Below are positions 10,164 through 18,152 of a DNA stretch of 64,000 nucleotides, piece by piece. The DNA comes from Palsa-870 sp039935415 (lineage in GTDB: Bacteria > Chloroflexota > Dormibacteria > Dormibacterales > Dormibacteraceae). The DNA lies in NCBI GenBank assembly GCA_039935415.1, contig JBDTKH010000040.1:21288-85287 (forward strand), in the 5' to 3' direction. The notes beneath the pieces were generated by a model that was given only the letters and a program-made list of their open reading frames with translations, had not been told where the DNA came from and searched no databases. The position numbers and the translations under genes were made by a program. Numbering within the stretch: position 1 is the first letter of the stretch; every line of letters starts with the position of its first letter.

Positions 10164-11078
10164 TTGTCTCTAGCCGCTGGGCGGCCCCGCTCCAAACGGG
10201 GCGGTGCCGCCGCTCCACTTCAGGCGTTTCTGTGGCGCTGGTCGTGGCTGCGCCCGGTGCTACTGCTCACGCCGCCGATGGCGTGGTTCGTCCTGATCTA
10301 CCTCGCGTCGCTGGTCCTGCTGCTGATCACGGCGTTCTGGTCGATCGACCCCTTCACGACACAGATCGTCCAGGTCTGGAACACCAGCAACTTCGAGAGG
10401 ATCCTGACCGAGCCCACCTACCGCACCATCATCGGCCGCACCGTGCTGATGGCCGCGCTCGTCACCGTCACCGACGCGGTGCTGGCCTTTCCATTCGCCT
10501 ACTTCATGGCCCGGGTCGCTTCGCGCCGGGTCCAGACGTTCCTGTTCGCCTCCGTGCTGCTGCCCCTGTGGGCCAGCTATCTCGCCCGCGTCTACGCGTG
10601 GATCCTCATCCTCAACCACAGCGGCCTGTTGAACTGGAGCCTCCAGTCGATCGGCCTGCCGCCGGCCAACATCGGTTACACGAACGTGGCGATGTGGGTG
10701 GTCTTCTCGTACATCTGGCTGCCATTCATGATCATCCCGGTCTACTCCGCGCTCGAGCGCGTGCACGAGTCGCTCCTCGAAGCAGCCGCCGACCTTGGCG
10801 CGCGACGGTGGCGGGCGATCCGCGACATCGTGCTGCCGCTCGCCCTGCCGGGCGTCGCGGCGGGGTCGATCTTCACGTTCTCGCTGACGCTTGGCGACTA
10901 CATCACGCCGATCCTGGTCGGCGGCGCGGGCTCGCAGTTCATCGGCAACGTCGTGTACGCCAACGTCGGCATCGCCAACAACATCCCGTTCGCGGCCGCG
11001 CTGGCAGTAGTGCCGGTCGCGATCATGGCCGTCTATTTGCTCATCGCCCAGCGCCTCGGCGCATTTGAAGCTCTCTAG
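10164..11078 (+). CDS. potB: Spermidine/putrescine ABC permease (PotB-like)
   Basis: The 304-residue inner-membrane protein has six predicted hydrophobic helices. The cytoplasmic EAA loop reads LLEAAADLGARRWRAIRDIVLPLALPG, the contact site for the ATPase. A TTG start at 10164 lies seven bases after the binding-protein stop. The N-terminal 35 residues are basic and precede the first helix, as in PotB/HisM-type permeases. It pairs with the next permease. Confidence 0.88.
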   Translation: MSLAAGRPRSKRGGAAAPLQAFLWRWSWLRPVLLLTPPMAWFVLIYLASLVLLLITAFWSIDPFTTQIVQVWNTSNFERILTEPTYRTIIGRTVLMAALVTVTDAVLAFPFAYFMARVASRRVQTFLFASVLLPLWASYLARVYAWILILNHSGLLNWSLQSIGLPPANIGYTNVAMWVVFSYIWLPFMIIPVYSALERVHESLLEAAADLGARRWRAIRDIVLPLALPGVAAGSIFTFSLTLGDYITPILVGGAGSQFIGNVVYANVGIANNIPFAAALAVVPVAIMAVYLLIAQRLGAFEAL

Positions 11079-11080
11079 CA

Positions 11081-11887
11081 GTGGAAGGGCGCTGGACCAA
11101 GCTCGCGCTTCAAGCCTGGGTCGCGCTCCTGCTCGTTTTTCTCTTCACACCGATCCTGTTGATCTTCATCTATGCCTTCAACACTTCGAACATCGAGAGC
11201 TGGCCCATCCCGGGCCTCACTCTCAAGTGGTTCTCTTCGACCTGGAACGACCCGGACGTCCGGTCATCCCTGGAGCTCTCCCTGCGTGCGGGTCTCACCG
11301 CGACCGCGCTTGCGCTGCTGCTCGGCTCCTCCGCCGCGTTTGCGATCCACCGCCTGACGTTTTTCGGCCGCGAGGTCGTGAGCCTGCTGTTCGTACTACC
11401 GCTCGCGCTGCCCGGGATTATCACCGGCATCTCGCTCAACGCGTTCTTCAGCTTCAACGGCATCTCGCTTTCGCTCTGGACGATCGTGATCGGCCACACG
11501 ACGTTCTGCATTGTGGTCGTCTACAACAACGTGCTGGCCCGCCTGCGCCGTACGCAGGGCTCGCTGATCGAGGCCGCGATGGACCTAGGCGCGAACGGGT
11601 TTCAGGTGTTCCGCGACATCACGCTGCCTCTCATCTCGACCGCGGTGGTTGCGGGCGGCATGCTCGCATTCGCGCTCTCGTTCGACGAGGTCATCGTCAC
11701 CACGTTCACCGCCGGCGCGCAGAACACGCTGCCGCTGTGGATCTTCGGCGCCATCCGCCTCGGCCAGCGCCTGCCCGAGGTGAACGTGGTGGTGTCCTTC
11801 GTGATCCTGGTCACCATCATCCCGGTGGTGATCGCAGCCCGCCTTACGGGCGGAGGCGGCGTGGCGAGGGTGCAGGCGGGGCGCTGA
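11081..11887 (+). CDS. potC: Spermidine/putrescine ABC permease (PotC-like)
   Basis: The 268-residue permease has six hydrophobic helices and the EAA loop LIEAAMDLGANGFQVFRDITLPL. The segment FALSFDEVIVTTFTAG near residue 190 is typical of PotC proteins. GTG at 11081 follows the PotB stop by two bases, so the two are probably translationally coupled. This completes an A-D-B-C order transporter operon beginning with the amine catabolic enzymes. Confidence 0.88.
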   Translation: MEGRWTKLALQAWVALLLVFLFTPILLIFIYAFNTSNIESWPIPGLTLKWFSSTWNDPDVRSSLELSLRAGLTATALALLLGSSAAFAIHRLTFFGREVVSLLFVLPLALPGIITGISLNAFFSFNGISLSLWTIVIGHTTFCIVVVYNNVLARLRRTQGSLIEAAMDLGANGFQVFRDITLPLISTAVVAGGMLAFALSFDEVIVTTFTAGAQNTLPLWIFGAIRLGQRLPEVNVVVSFVILVTIIPVVIAARLTGGGGVARVQAGR

Positions 11888-11889
11888 CG

Positions 11890-12558
11890 CTAAACGGCGG
11901 TCGCGCCGATGTGCGGGCGCCGGAGATCGCCAACCAACCGCGTCATCGCGTAGATCCACGCGGGCACGAAGGCGATCGCGAGGCCTATCGCCTCTCCCCA
12001 GGGCTGCGGGTTCTGAGGCGAGGTGCCGACGATGAAGTAGCTGAGCAGCTGGTAGAGGCCGATCGCCGCCGACGGGATCCCCGCGACCGCGGTCATCACC
12101 GTGAGCCCGAGCAGCGTTCCGCGCACGATCCAACCCGGCGAACCGCCTTGCATACCAGCGACGGCGCGGCCGAGAAAGTAATGGCCGGCCGCGACCAGCA
12201 CGCCGATGGCGACAAGCGTGATGCCGAGCACCAGGTCCTGGTCTCGCTGCTGAACGGAAAAGTCGGTCGCTATCGGCGGAGGGCAGGCTGCCCCAGGAGG
12301 GCATGGTTGATAGCCGTTGTACAGCAGGGGGTTCGGGTTGTACGAATAGGCCAGGTTGATGAAGCCGAATGCTGCCTTGAGGACGATTCCCAACCCGGTC
12401 AGGCTCATCAGCACACCGGCTAGCAGCGCAACGCGCGCGTACAGCGCTGTCGCCGTCGCAAGCGTGAACGGATCGCCACCGCGCCGTGTGGCGCCAACGA
12501 TCGCCCACACGATGAGCCCCAGGACCGCGAGGGGGACCAGGAAACTGAGCACGGACAC
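11890..12558 (-). CDS. Multi-pass membrane protein, unknown function
   Basis: The 222-residue protein has about five hydrophobic segments: residues 1-22, 40-65, 110-130, 145-170 and 185-205. A Cys/Pro-rich external loop near residue 85 contains CPPGAACPPP. The layout recalls DUF5671-type membrane proteins, but I do not recognise the family with certainty. It converges with PotC across two bases, and starts with GTG at 12558. Confidence 0.6.
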   Translation of the reverse strand: MSVLSFLVPLAVLGLIVWAIVGATRRGGDPFTLATATALYARVALLAGVLMSLTGLGIVLKAAFGFINLAYSYNPNPLLYNGYQPCPPGAACPPPIATDFSVQQRDQDLVLGITLVAIGVLVAAGHYFLGRAVAGMQGGSPGWIVRGTLLGLTVMTAVAGIPSAAIGLYQLLSYFIVGTSPQNPQPWGEAIGLAIAFVPAWIYAMTRLVGDLRRPHIGATAV

Positions 12559-12569
12559 CCCTATAGCGG

Positions 12570-13020
12570 TCAGCTCCCGCTTTCCAGCTTCGTCTTGAGG
12601 TTGCTCATCGCGCCGTTGTAGTTCTTCTGGACGGTGCCTTTGAAGATGGTCAGCACGAGCGGGAAGTAGAACGGACCCTTGGTCATCGTGACAAGGCGCT
12701 CGACGTGGGTTCCGCCGCCCGCCGGCGTGATCACGAACTCGTGATGGAACACGGAGTTCGAGTCCTCGGCGTCGAACGCGACGCGCTTCGGAGCCTCGAG
12801 AGCGGTGATCGCCACCACCGACGGGTTGGGCTTGCCGTTGAGCATCCCATCGGCCCTGTAACGCGCACCGATCGCCGGCGCGCCCGGCTTCTCGGCCTTC
12901 GCCTCCATGTGGTCGTCAGCGCTCCCCCACTCTCCGTGACGCGACACGTCCGCCACGTAGTCGAAAAACCTTCGACTGGGGCGCATTGACGTCCACGGTA
13001 TAACTCGCCGAGTAAGCCAC
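12570..13020 (-). CDS. SRPBCC (polyketide cyclase/START-like) protein with an apparent frameshift near its start
   Basis: The uninterrupted frame (start 12986, 138 residues) covers FFDYVADVSRHGEW through the C-terminal helix and is a clear SRPBCC-fold protein. The expected first strand is not in this frame. It lies in the next one: GTG at 13018-13020 opens a frame reading ASYTVDVNAPQSKVF, which joins the conserved DYVADV if one base is removed from the A5 run at 12964-12968 (T5 on the coding strand). Either the run carries a one-base insertion or the assembly has an indel. SRPBCC proteins bind hydrophobic ligands; the ligand is unknown. Confidence 0.72.
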
Positions 13021-13029
13021 GAGCTGTCT

Positions 13030-13320
13030 CTACTTGATGACGAGGTGGATCAGGTCGGCGAGCGCCCAGAGCGCCAATCCGACGGCGACCATCTCGATCT
13101 TCTTGTAACCCCAGCCGATGGCTCCGAGAACGAAAGCGATGAAGGACAGAATCAGGAGAATCACGCTCAAGGTCAGGCTCGAAAGCGAACCGATGAACAA
13201 CGAGAGCACCCATAGCGCCAGGCCGGCGGAGATCAAGTTCGTCTTCTTGTAACCCCAGCCGATCGCGGCAACCACGAAGACAATCAACGCGATGATCTGC
13301 AGAAGCTCGCTCAAACTCAT
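13030..13320 (-). CDS. Small membrane protein made of two tandem 48-residue repeats
   Basis: The 96-residue protein is an internal duplication. The unit with core FVVAAIGWGYKKTNLISAGL recurs 48 residues later as FVLGAIGWGYKKIEMVAVGL. The DNA keeps the trace: a 21-base block coding for the IGWGYKK core recurs at 13099 and 13243, exactly 144 bases apart. Each unit has two hydrophobic stretches flanking the GYKK turn, so four membrane segments are likely. Function is unknown. Confidence 0.7.
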   Translation of the reverse strand: MSLSELLQIIALIVFVVAAIGWGYKKTNLISAGLALWVLSLFIGSLSSLTLSVILLILSFIAFVLGAIGWGYKKIEMVAVGLALWALADLIHLVIK

Positions 13321-13334
13321 GGGCAGATTATGAC

Positions 13335-13682
13335 CTACGCTGAGTCAACCTGGACGGTGGCCGCCGGGCGGTCGCCGAGCGCTCCGGGCGGCATCAGCCA
13401 GGTAAAGATCTCGAGCACAAGCCTGCCGGCCTGCACCGACGGGTCCTGCTCGGCCATGCGCGTGGCCTCCTCGACCGAGGTCCGGAAGATCGAGACCCCC
13501 CGCAACGACTCATCCGGCTGACCGATGAACGGACCGTTGACCACGACGTGGCCGGCCTCGCGCAATCGAGCCCAGAAAGCCAGGTGGCGCCGCTGGAGCG
13601 CGTCAAGCTCCTCCTCGGACATGGCAGGAGCGTCGTGCGGGCGCCGCAGGAACGCGACGGTGTAGGCGTCGAGTTTCACCAC
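13335..13682 (-). CDS. YCII-family protein
   Basis: The 115-residue protein resembles the YCII fold: an N-terminal strand AYTVAFLRRP, a helix LDALQRRHLAFWARLREAG, then VVVNGPFIGQPDESLRGVSIFRT and a helix with EEATRMAEQDPSVQAGRLVLEIFTW. YCII proteins are small dimeric alpha-beta barrels with a His/Asp pair and proposed lyase or dehydrochlorinase-like chemistry. The specific role is unknown. Confidence 0.75.
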   Translation of the reverse strand: MVKLDAYTVAFLRRPHDAPAMSEEELDALQRRHLAFWARLREAGHVVVNGPFIGQPDESLRGVSIFRTSVEEATRMAEQDPSVQAGRLVLEIFTWLMPPGALGDRPAATVQVDSA

Positions 13683-13696
13683 GCCAGACTATCGCC

Positions 13697-13909
13697 ATGA
13701 GCGAGCAGGCCGGCGATCTCAACCTGGCCGGCAACGCCCTGACGCCTGACGCGCAGCGGAGCTGGTGGCTGCGACACGCGCTGGCCGCCGAAAACGGCGA
13801 GCCCAGCCCACCGCTCAGTGGCGATGTGAACGCCGACGTCGCCATCGGCGGCGGCGGCTTCACCGGCCTGTGGACCGCTTACTTCCTCTCGCAGGCAAAG
13901 CTTGATCTG
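13697..13909 (+). pseudogene. 5' remnant of a FAD-dependent oxidoreductase
   Basis: The first 70 residues read like the N-terminus of a DAO-family oxidoreductase: a WWLRHAL helix and then DVNADVAIGGGGFTGLWTAYFLS, which is the beta-alpha-beta FAD motif. After about base 13905 the similarity stops and the frame becomes low-quality Arg/Ser/Pro sequence. Such proteins are normally over 400 residues, so about 85% is missing. A second coding-like stretch in another frame (13912-13992, ending RMPRRMGYLPGPE) could be the distal end, but I cannot prove it. Confidence 0.6.
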
Positions 13910-13974
13910 GGGCCGGCCAGATCCTCGCCGACTTGGTCTCCCAGATCGCCAGGATGCCGCGCCGCATGGGGTAC

Positions 13975-14730
13975 TTACCAGGGCCTGAGTAGGTCCCCCA
14001 GGAGGTGGACGCCCCAGCCCCTGGGTGTCACGCGCTCCGTCATGACCGAGGCGCGGAACATGAGGCCGTTCAGGGCGAGGTATGTCGGGTCGGGCACCAC
14101 TCGGAGCTCGACGACCTCCAGGCCGCACGCCGACGCGAGCCGGCGCAGGGTGCTCACGGTGTTGGCCCGGTAATGCACCGGGAAGGTGTCCGCCTCGACG
14201 CGCCCGTACAGCCGCGGGACCACCCGCCGCTGCAGCGCGGGAAGCGCCTTGCCAATCCGGTTCAGGAACAGCAGGGGGTTGCGCAGGTTTGGCGTCAGGA
14301 AGACAAAGTGGCCGCCTGGCCGGAGCACCCGCCGGACCTCTTTTACGACTGTCGCCGGCTCCTTCAGGTGCTCCATGACCCACAGGCACACGATGAGATC
14401 GAACGACTCGCCGGCAAATGGCAGGCGCTCGCCGACGCCGCGAATGACGGGCATGCCGGGAGCTCGGTGCTCCGACAGCGACGGTGAGTCCGGGTCGAGC
14501 CCCGTCGCGAGCCTGACGTCCCGCCAGAACAGCTCGACGACGCCACCCCGGCCGCAGCCGAGGTCCAGAACGCTGCTGTCTGGGGTCACATAGCTTCGCA
14601 CCAGGCCCTCGAGCTGGTCACCGCTCGACCGCCACTGCGGGCGCATCGCGCGGTACCGCTCCCGGTAGGTGTTCTGCAGCGTGAGCGGAAGCAGCGCTCC
14701 GTCGGCTGGATCCCACCCGTGGACGCCCAT
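13975..14730 (-). CDS. Class I SAM-dependent methyltransferase
   Basis: The 251-residue protein has motif I VLDLGCGRGGVVELF, the acidic segment ATGLDPDSPSL, and motif IV FDLIVCLWVMEHLKEPATVV with the post-motif RRVLRPGGHFVFLTPN. This is the pattern of ubiE/methyltransferase-11 enzymes. ATG at 14730 is preferred because further upstream the frame overlaps the divergent gene. The C-terminal VVPDPTYLALNGLMF suggests a lipid or glycan acceptor as in cell-surface clusters; the substrate is unknown. Confidence 0.8.
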   Translation of the reverse strand: MGVHGWDPADGALLPLTLQNTYRERYRAMRPQWRSSGDQLEGLVRSYVTPDSSVLDLGCGRGGVVELFWRDVRLATGLDPDSPSLSEHRAPGMPVIRGVGERLPFAGESFDLIVCLWVMEHLKEPATVVKEVRRVLRPGGHFVFLTPNLRNPLLFLNRIGKALPALQRRVVPRLYGRVEADTFPVHYRANTVSTLRRLASACGLEVVELRVVPDPTYLALNGLMFRASVMTERVTPRGWGVHLLGDLLRPW

Positions 14731-14802
14731 GCTGGCGCATTCTGACAAGTTCCATATCCCCCGCAGCGTGAGGGAACGCCTTGATTTGGGAATAACATAG
14801 GC

Positions 14803-15024
14803 ATGGCAAAAGGCGATTTCGTAGAGGTTCTGGTGGACGCCGGAAGCGGCTCCACACGCGAGTACGTGGTCGAGGCGACGAAGGCCGGCCGCACGGTTGA
14901 GGTGCGCAGCTCGCGCACGACCGTCGAGGTCCGCGAATTGACGCGGACGGGTGGCGTAGTGCGCACAGCAAGATTCGTGGCGCCACGAGTCCTGGCCGTG
15001 GTCGAGCACCCAAAGGCGGCCTAG
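14803..15024 (+). CDS. Small hypothetical protein (73 aa)
   Basis: A short protein of charged, beta-rich character (EVLVDAGSGSTREYVVEA, then TVEVRSSRTTVEVREL). It has no membrane segment or signal and no family I recognise. The ATG start is divergent from the methyltransferase. The next gene begins one base after its stop, so the two may be co-translated. Confidence 0.5.
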   Translation: MAKGDFVEVLVDAGSGSTREYVVEATKAGRTVEVRSSRTTVEVRELTRTGGVVRTARFVAPRVLAVVEHPKAA

Positions 15025-15025
15025 C

Positions 15026-15268
15026 GTGCAGGCGTTTGCATTGTGGGCGTTCGCAAAGTTCCTCCCGCCTACTTATGGAGCTAACAGCAAGGACGTAGCC
15101 CGCTCGCTCCGCAGGCAGTTTGCGCTCGTGGGGCTCTTCCTCGTTTCAGGGCTGGTGGTGACTCTGTGGAGCTGGACGTCCAACATCGTCGTGGCCGCCG
15201 GAACCCTCGTCGTGATGGGAGCCGGGTTGTGGCTCTACTCCGAACACGGGGCGCAACCCGCAGCTTAG
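15026..15268 (+). CDS. Small two-helix membrane protein (80 aa)
   Basis: GTG at 15026 follows the previous stop directly. Two hydrophobic helices (residues about 33-50 and 54-72) follow an amphipathic N-terminal part. It is probably an inner-membrane protein of unknown function, coupled to its upstream neighbour. Confidence 0.5.
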   Translation: MQAFALWAFAKFLPPTYGANSKDVARSLRRQFALVGLFLVSGLVVTLWSWTSNIVVAAGTLVVMGAGLWLYSEHGAQPAA

Positions 15269-15395
15269 GAAAAGCACCGCTTACGGGCGGGCGTCTTCGA
15301 GCGCCGTAAATACTTGGGGCAGATTTGCCGCCCACGCCCTACATAGGACGAGGAGGCTGGGCAGATCTCCGCCCGCCCGATAATGGTTGGAAGGC

Positions 15396-15733
15396 ATGGT
15401 CCAGAAGGCCGTTCCCGAGGTCCTCTTCGTGTGCGTTCACAATCCTGGGCGGAGCCGGCTGGCGGCCGGTCTGCTCTACAAGCGAGCCGACGGCAGGGTC
15501 CGCATGCGGTCGGCCGGCAGCGAGCCCGCCGACCAGCTGAACCCGCGGGTTGTCGAGGCCACGAACGAGATCGGCATCGACATCAGTCAGGAGTTCTCCT
15601 GCCCAATATTTCCGGGCAAGCGCTACGAGGACTGGGAGCTCGACGATCCCGCCGGGCAGGACCTGGCCACAGTGCGCCGAATTCGTGACCGGTGGTGGCT
15701 CTGATCGACCAGCTCGCCGCCAGGCCGGCCTAG
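15396..15733 (+). pseudogene. arsC: arsC-type arsenate reductase with an internal deletion and 3' frameshift
   Basis: The low-molecular-weight phosphatase loop is intact (VLFVCVHNPGRSRLAAG, nucleophile Cys plus Arg), as are RSAGSEPADQ and CPIFPGKRYEDWELDDPAGQ. Between GIDIS and SCPIFPG roughly 25 residues expected in thioredoxin-coupled ArsC are absent, including the first resolving cysteine; only the second remains. The frame stops at 15704 with RIRDRWWL. The expected tail (VVALIDQLAARPA, stop 15731-15733) is in the next frame and would be restored by one extra G near 15689. Both lesions suggest a non-functional gene beside arsM and arsR. Confidence 0.72.
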
Positions 15734-16488
15734 GACGCGGGCTTCCTTGCCCTGATGTAGGCGCTCCCCACCTTTCCCTCGCCGCCGGGCATGCTCTGCT
15801 CGGCGTGGACCTGGAAGTCGGCGCCGGCGAACCCGGCTGACTCGAGGGCGGCCCGATATTCGTCGATCGGGATGGTGCCCGAGATGCAGCCCGCCCACGA
15901 ATCGAGCTGGTTCTTCATCGCAGGCTCGAGCGCTTCGAGCTCGACCATGTCGGCGACCGCGAACAGGCCACCCGGCCGAAGGACCCGGAACGCCTCCTTG
16001 ATCACCGCTGCCTTGTCCTCGGCGAGGTTGATCACGCAGTTGGAGATCACGACGTCGACGGACGCCTCGGGAAGCGGGATGCTCTCGATCGACCCCTTCA
16101 GGAACGTGGCGTTCTCGATGCCTGCCTTGCTCTTGTTGTCATTGGCCAGCTTCAGCATCTCGTCGGTCATGTCGACTCCATAGGCATGGCCGCCGGGCGA
16201 CACGCGCCTGGCCGAGAGCAACACGTCCAGCCCCGCGCCCGATCCGAGGTCGAGCACCACCTGGCCAGGCTCGAGCTGAGCGAGCGTGGTCGGGTTGCCG
16301 CAGCCCAGGCTGACGGCATCGCTCATGCCGATTTCCTTCAGCTCGTCGCCGGAATAGGAACCGCTGCACCCGCAGTCCGGACCATCCACCTGGCAGCAGC
16401 CCCCTGCGCCTGCCTCGGGCTGGATCACGGCCAGCTGCCTGGCGGCCCCTGCGTACCTCGACCTGACGGCCTCTTTGACGTCGCTCAT
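15730..16488 (-). CDS. arsM: Arsenite methyltransferase ArsM
   Basis: The 252-residue SAM methyltransferase carries the cysteines of As(III) methyltransferases: an N-terminal CCQVDGPDCGCSG cluster, SLGCGNP just before motif I (VVLDLGSGAGLDVLLSARR), ISNCVINLAEDK and WAGCISGTIP. These bind arsenite and support stepwise methylation to volatile or exported forms. ATG at 16488 has AGGAGG eight bases upstream on the coding strand. It is divergent from arsR and overlaps the end of the damaged arsC. Confidence 0.9.
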   Translation of the reverse strand: MSDVKEAVRSRYAGAARQLAVIQPEAGAGGCCQVDGPDCGCSGSYSGDELKEIGMSDAVSLGCGNPTTLAQLEPGQVVLDLGSGAGLDVLLSARRVSPGGHAYGVDMTDEMLKLANDNKSKAGIENATFLKGSIESIPLPEASVDVVISNCVINLAEDKAAVIKEAFRVLRPGGLFAVADMVELEALEPAMKNQLDSWAGCISGTIPIDEYRAALESAGFAGADFQVHAEQSMPGGEGKVGSAYIRARKPAS

Positions 16489-16582
16489 GTGACTAGCCTC
16501 CTGGGATCGATGAATGTCGATGGGCCCCTCACCCGCGTCCAGCGCGGGAGCTCCCCACACGGTTGGGAGCCCAGGCTACCAC

Positions 16583-16606
16583 ATCCATCGATGATTGTGG
16601 ATGGAT
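16583..16606. promoter_or_regulatory. Candidate ArsR operator in the arsM-arsR intergenic region
   Basis: A perfect 7-base inverted repeat, ATCCATC and GATGGAT separated by 10 bases, lies 20 bases upstream of arsR and 94 bases upstream of arsM. ArsR-type repressors bind such 12-2-12-like or spaced inverted repeats in their own promoters. Assignment rests on position and symmetry only. Confidence 0.45.
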
Positions 16607-16626
16607 ATGCCGTATGATCCAGGCAG

Positions 16627-16971
16627 ATGGCGATCAAAGAGCTGCCGGTGCTGAGGACGCGGGGCGCCTGCTGCGAGCTTCCGAGGGTGAGCGAGCGCTG
16701 GGCTGACCAGACCTCGGAGTTGATGAAGGCGCTGGCCGATCCGACGCGACTCACCATGGTCGCCTCGCTGTGGAAGGCAGACGCGCCGATCTGCATCTGT
16801 GACTTCACGGCGGGCCTTGGACTGAGCCAGCCCACGATCTCGCACCACATGGCCAAGCTCAAAGAAGCGGGGCTCGTCGACTCGGAGAAGCGAGGCGTGT
16901 GGGTCTACTACCGGTTGCGTGAGAAGCTCACGCCCGCGACGCGCCGGCTTCTTGCCCAACTCATCGGGTAA
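16627..16971 (+). CDS. arsR: ArsR-family metalloregulator
   Basis: The 114-residue winged-helix protein has ALADPTRLTMVASL, a metal-site helix containing ICICDF (matching the ELCVCDL arsenite-binding motif), the recognition helix LSQPTISHHMAKLKEAGLV and the wing RGVWVYYRL. An extra N-terminal CC pair (GACCEL) could be a third ligand. It probably represses arsM and itself through the intergenic inverted repeat, releasing DNA when As(III) binds. Confidence 0.9.
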   Translation: MAIKELPVLRTRGACCELPRVSERWADQTSELMKALADPTRLTMVASLWKADAPICICDFTAGLGLSQPTISHHMAKLKEAGLVDSEKRGVWVYYRLREKLTPATRRLLAQLIG

Positions 16972-16988
16972 ACGGCTACCGTTACCGG

Positions 16989-18137
16989 GTGCGCCTGAGC
17001 CGGATATCGGTCGCTGCTGTAATGCTGGTCGCGGCCTGCGGCGGCGCGCCGTCCACGGGCGGCCACTCGCCAAGTCCCGCCGCCCAACCGACAGTCACCA
17101 GCTCGGCGGGAACGACCCCGACAGCCAGTCCAGGCGGAACCCCCGGCGGCGCCTCGCTGGTCCACTGCGACACGACGGTGCCGGCTGGCGACAACCTCGT
17201 CATCGGGACGGTGAGCGGCGACGCGACGATCGTGATCCGCGACATCCAGGACCCTGCGAACGCGCACAACGTGTGCCATTTCGACGCGGGCGCGATGAGC
17301 CCCCAGTTCGTGAGCGCATCGGTCGTGGCCTATGAGACGGCGAGGAACCAGATCATCAGGGCGGACCTCGCGAGCAGCACGACGACGGTGCTCGCAACGT
17401 TCGGCGGAGGCTTCGGCTCGGGCCAGTACGCGTTCAGCCCCGATGGAAGGTCGCTCACCTACCTCGACGGCAATGCGTGGCATCTGGTCACAGGGTCCAC
17501 GAACCGAGTCCTGACCACGCTGCCGGCCGTGCCCGGTCGCGGGGCGAACCCGGACCAGGACGACAGCTACCTCAGCTTCTCGCCAGACGGGCTGTACTTC
17601 GCGCTGGTGCAGACGTTCCACGTCGGGGGCACGGGTGCGACCTCGCCAGACCAGGTCCGGAAGGCGAGTGACGGATCCCTTGTCTACTCGACCACGGGAA
17701 TGACGATGGGCGTCTGGGCGTCGGTGCCCAGCCGCCTGTTCTTCAGGGACGCCACCGGCAACACGCATCGTTGGGACCCGAGCACGGGACTTTCGTCGAT
17801 ACTCGCACTGCACTGGATCGGCCCCCGGGCCTCACCCGACGGGCGGTGGATCGCCTACATGCTCCGAACGTCGAGCGGGCTGGGCACGATCGGTCTGTAC
17901 AGCGTGCAGTCCAACAGCCCGACCAACATCTCGCCCGACGGCCGGTCGGGTGTCAGGTTCCTGACCAACGACCTGGTCTGGTACGTCGGCGAACGAGCGT
18001 GTTCGACCTGCTTCGGCGGTGCGCCGACTCCGACAGGAGTGACGTACATCTACGACATCGCGGGCGCCACCGAAGTCGTCTCGCGCCTGTCGGGCGTTCT
18101 CGACGTCTGGCCGCGATCCACGCCGCCCGGAATCTAG
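16989..18137 (+). CDS. Lipoprotein with WD40/TolB-like beta-propeller
   Basis: The 382-residue protein starts (GTG 16989) with a lipoprotein signal ending MLVAACG and a Pro/Ser/Thr-rich linker to about residue 55. The rest contains recurring four-strand units with motifs such as YAFSPDGRSLTYLDG and YLSFSPDGLYFALVQ, typical of TolB/PD40 propellers. It probably sits on the outer face of the membrane as a binding or scaffold protein. A terminal CSTCF pair may form a disulfide. Confidence 0.72.
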   Translation: MRLSRISVAAVMLVAACGGAPSTGGHSPSPAAQPTVTSSAGTTPTASPGGTPGGASLVHCDTTVPAGDNLVIGTVSGDATIVIRDIQDPANAHNVCHFDAGAMSPQFVSASVVAYETARNQIIRADLASSTTTVLATFGGGFGSGQYAFSPDGRSLTYLDGNAWHLVTGSTNRVLTTLPAVPGRGANPDQDDSYLSFSPDGLYFALVQTFHVGGTGATSPDQVRKASDGSLVYSTTGMTMGVWASVPSRLFFRDATGNTHRWDPSTGLSSILALHWIGPRASPDGRWIAYMLRTSSGLGTIGLYSVQSNSPTNISPDGRSGVRFLTNDLVWYVGERACSTCFGGAPTPTGVTYIYDIAGATEVVSRLSGVLDVWPRSTPPGI

Positions 18138-18152
18138 AGGGAAGGAGGCTCC

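Noticed and set aside
13100..13263. CRISPR-like direct repeats
   Set aside because: There are only two units, 144 bases apart and in frame, explained by an internal protein duplication. No CRISPR array or cas gene is present in the window.
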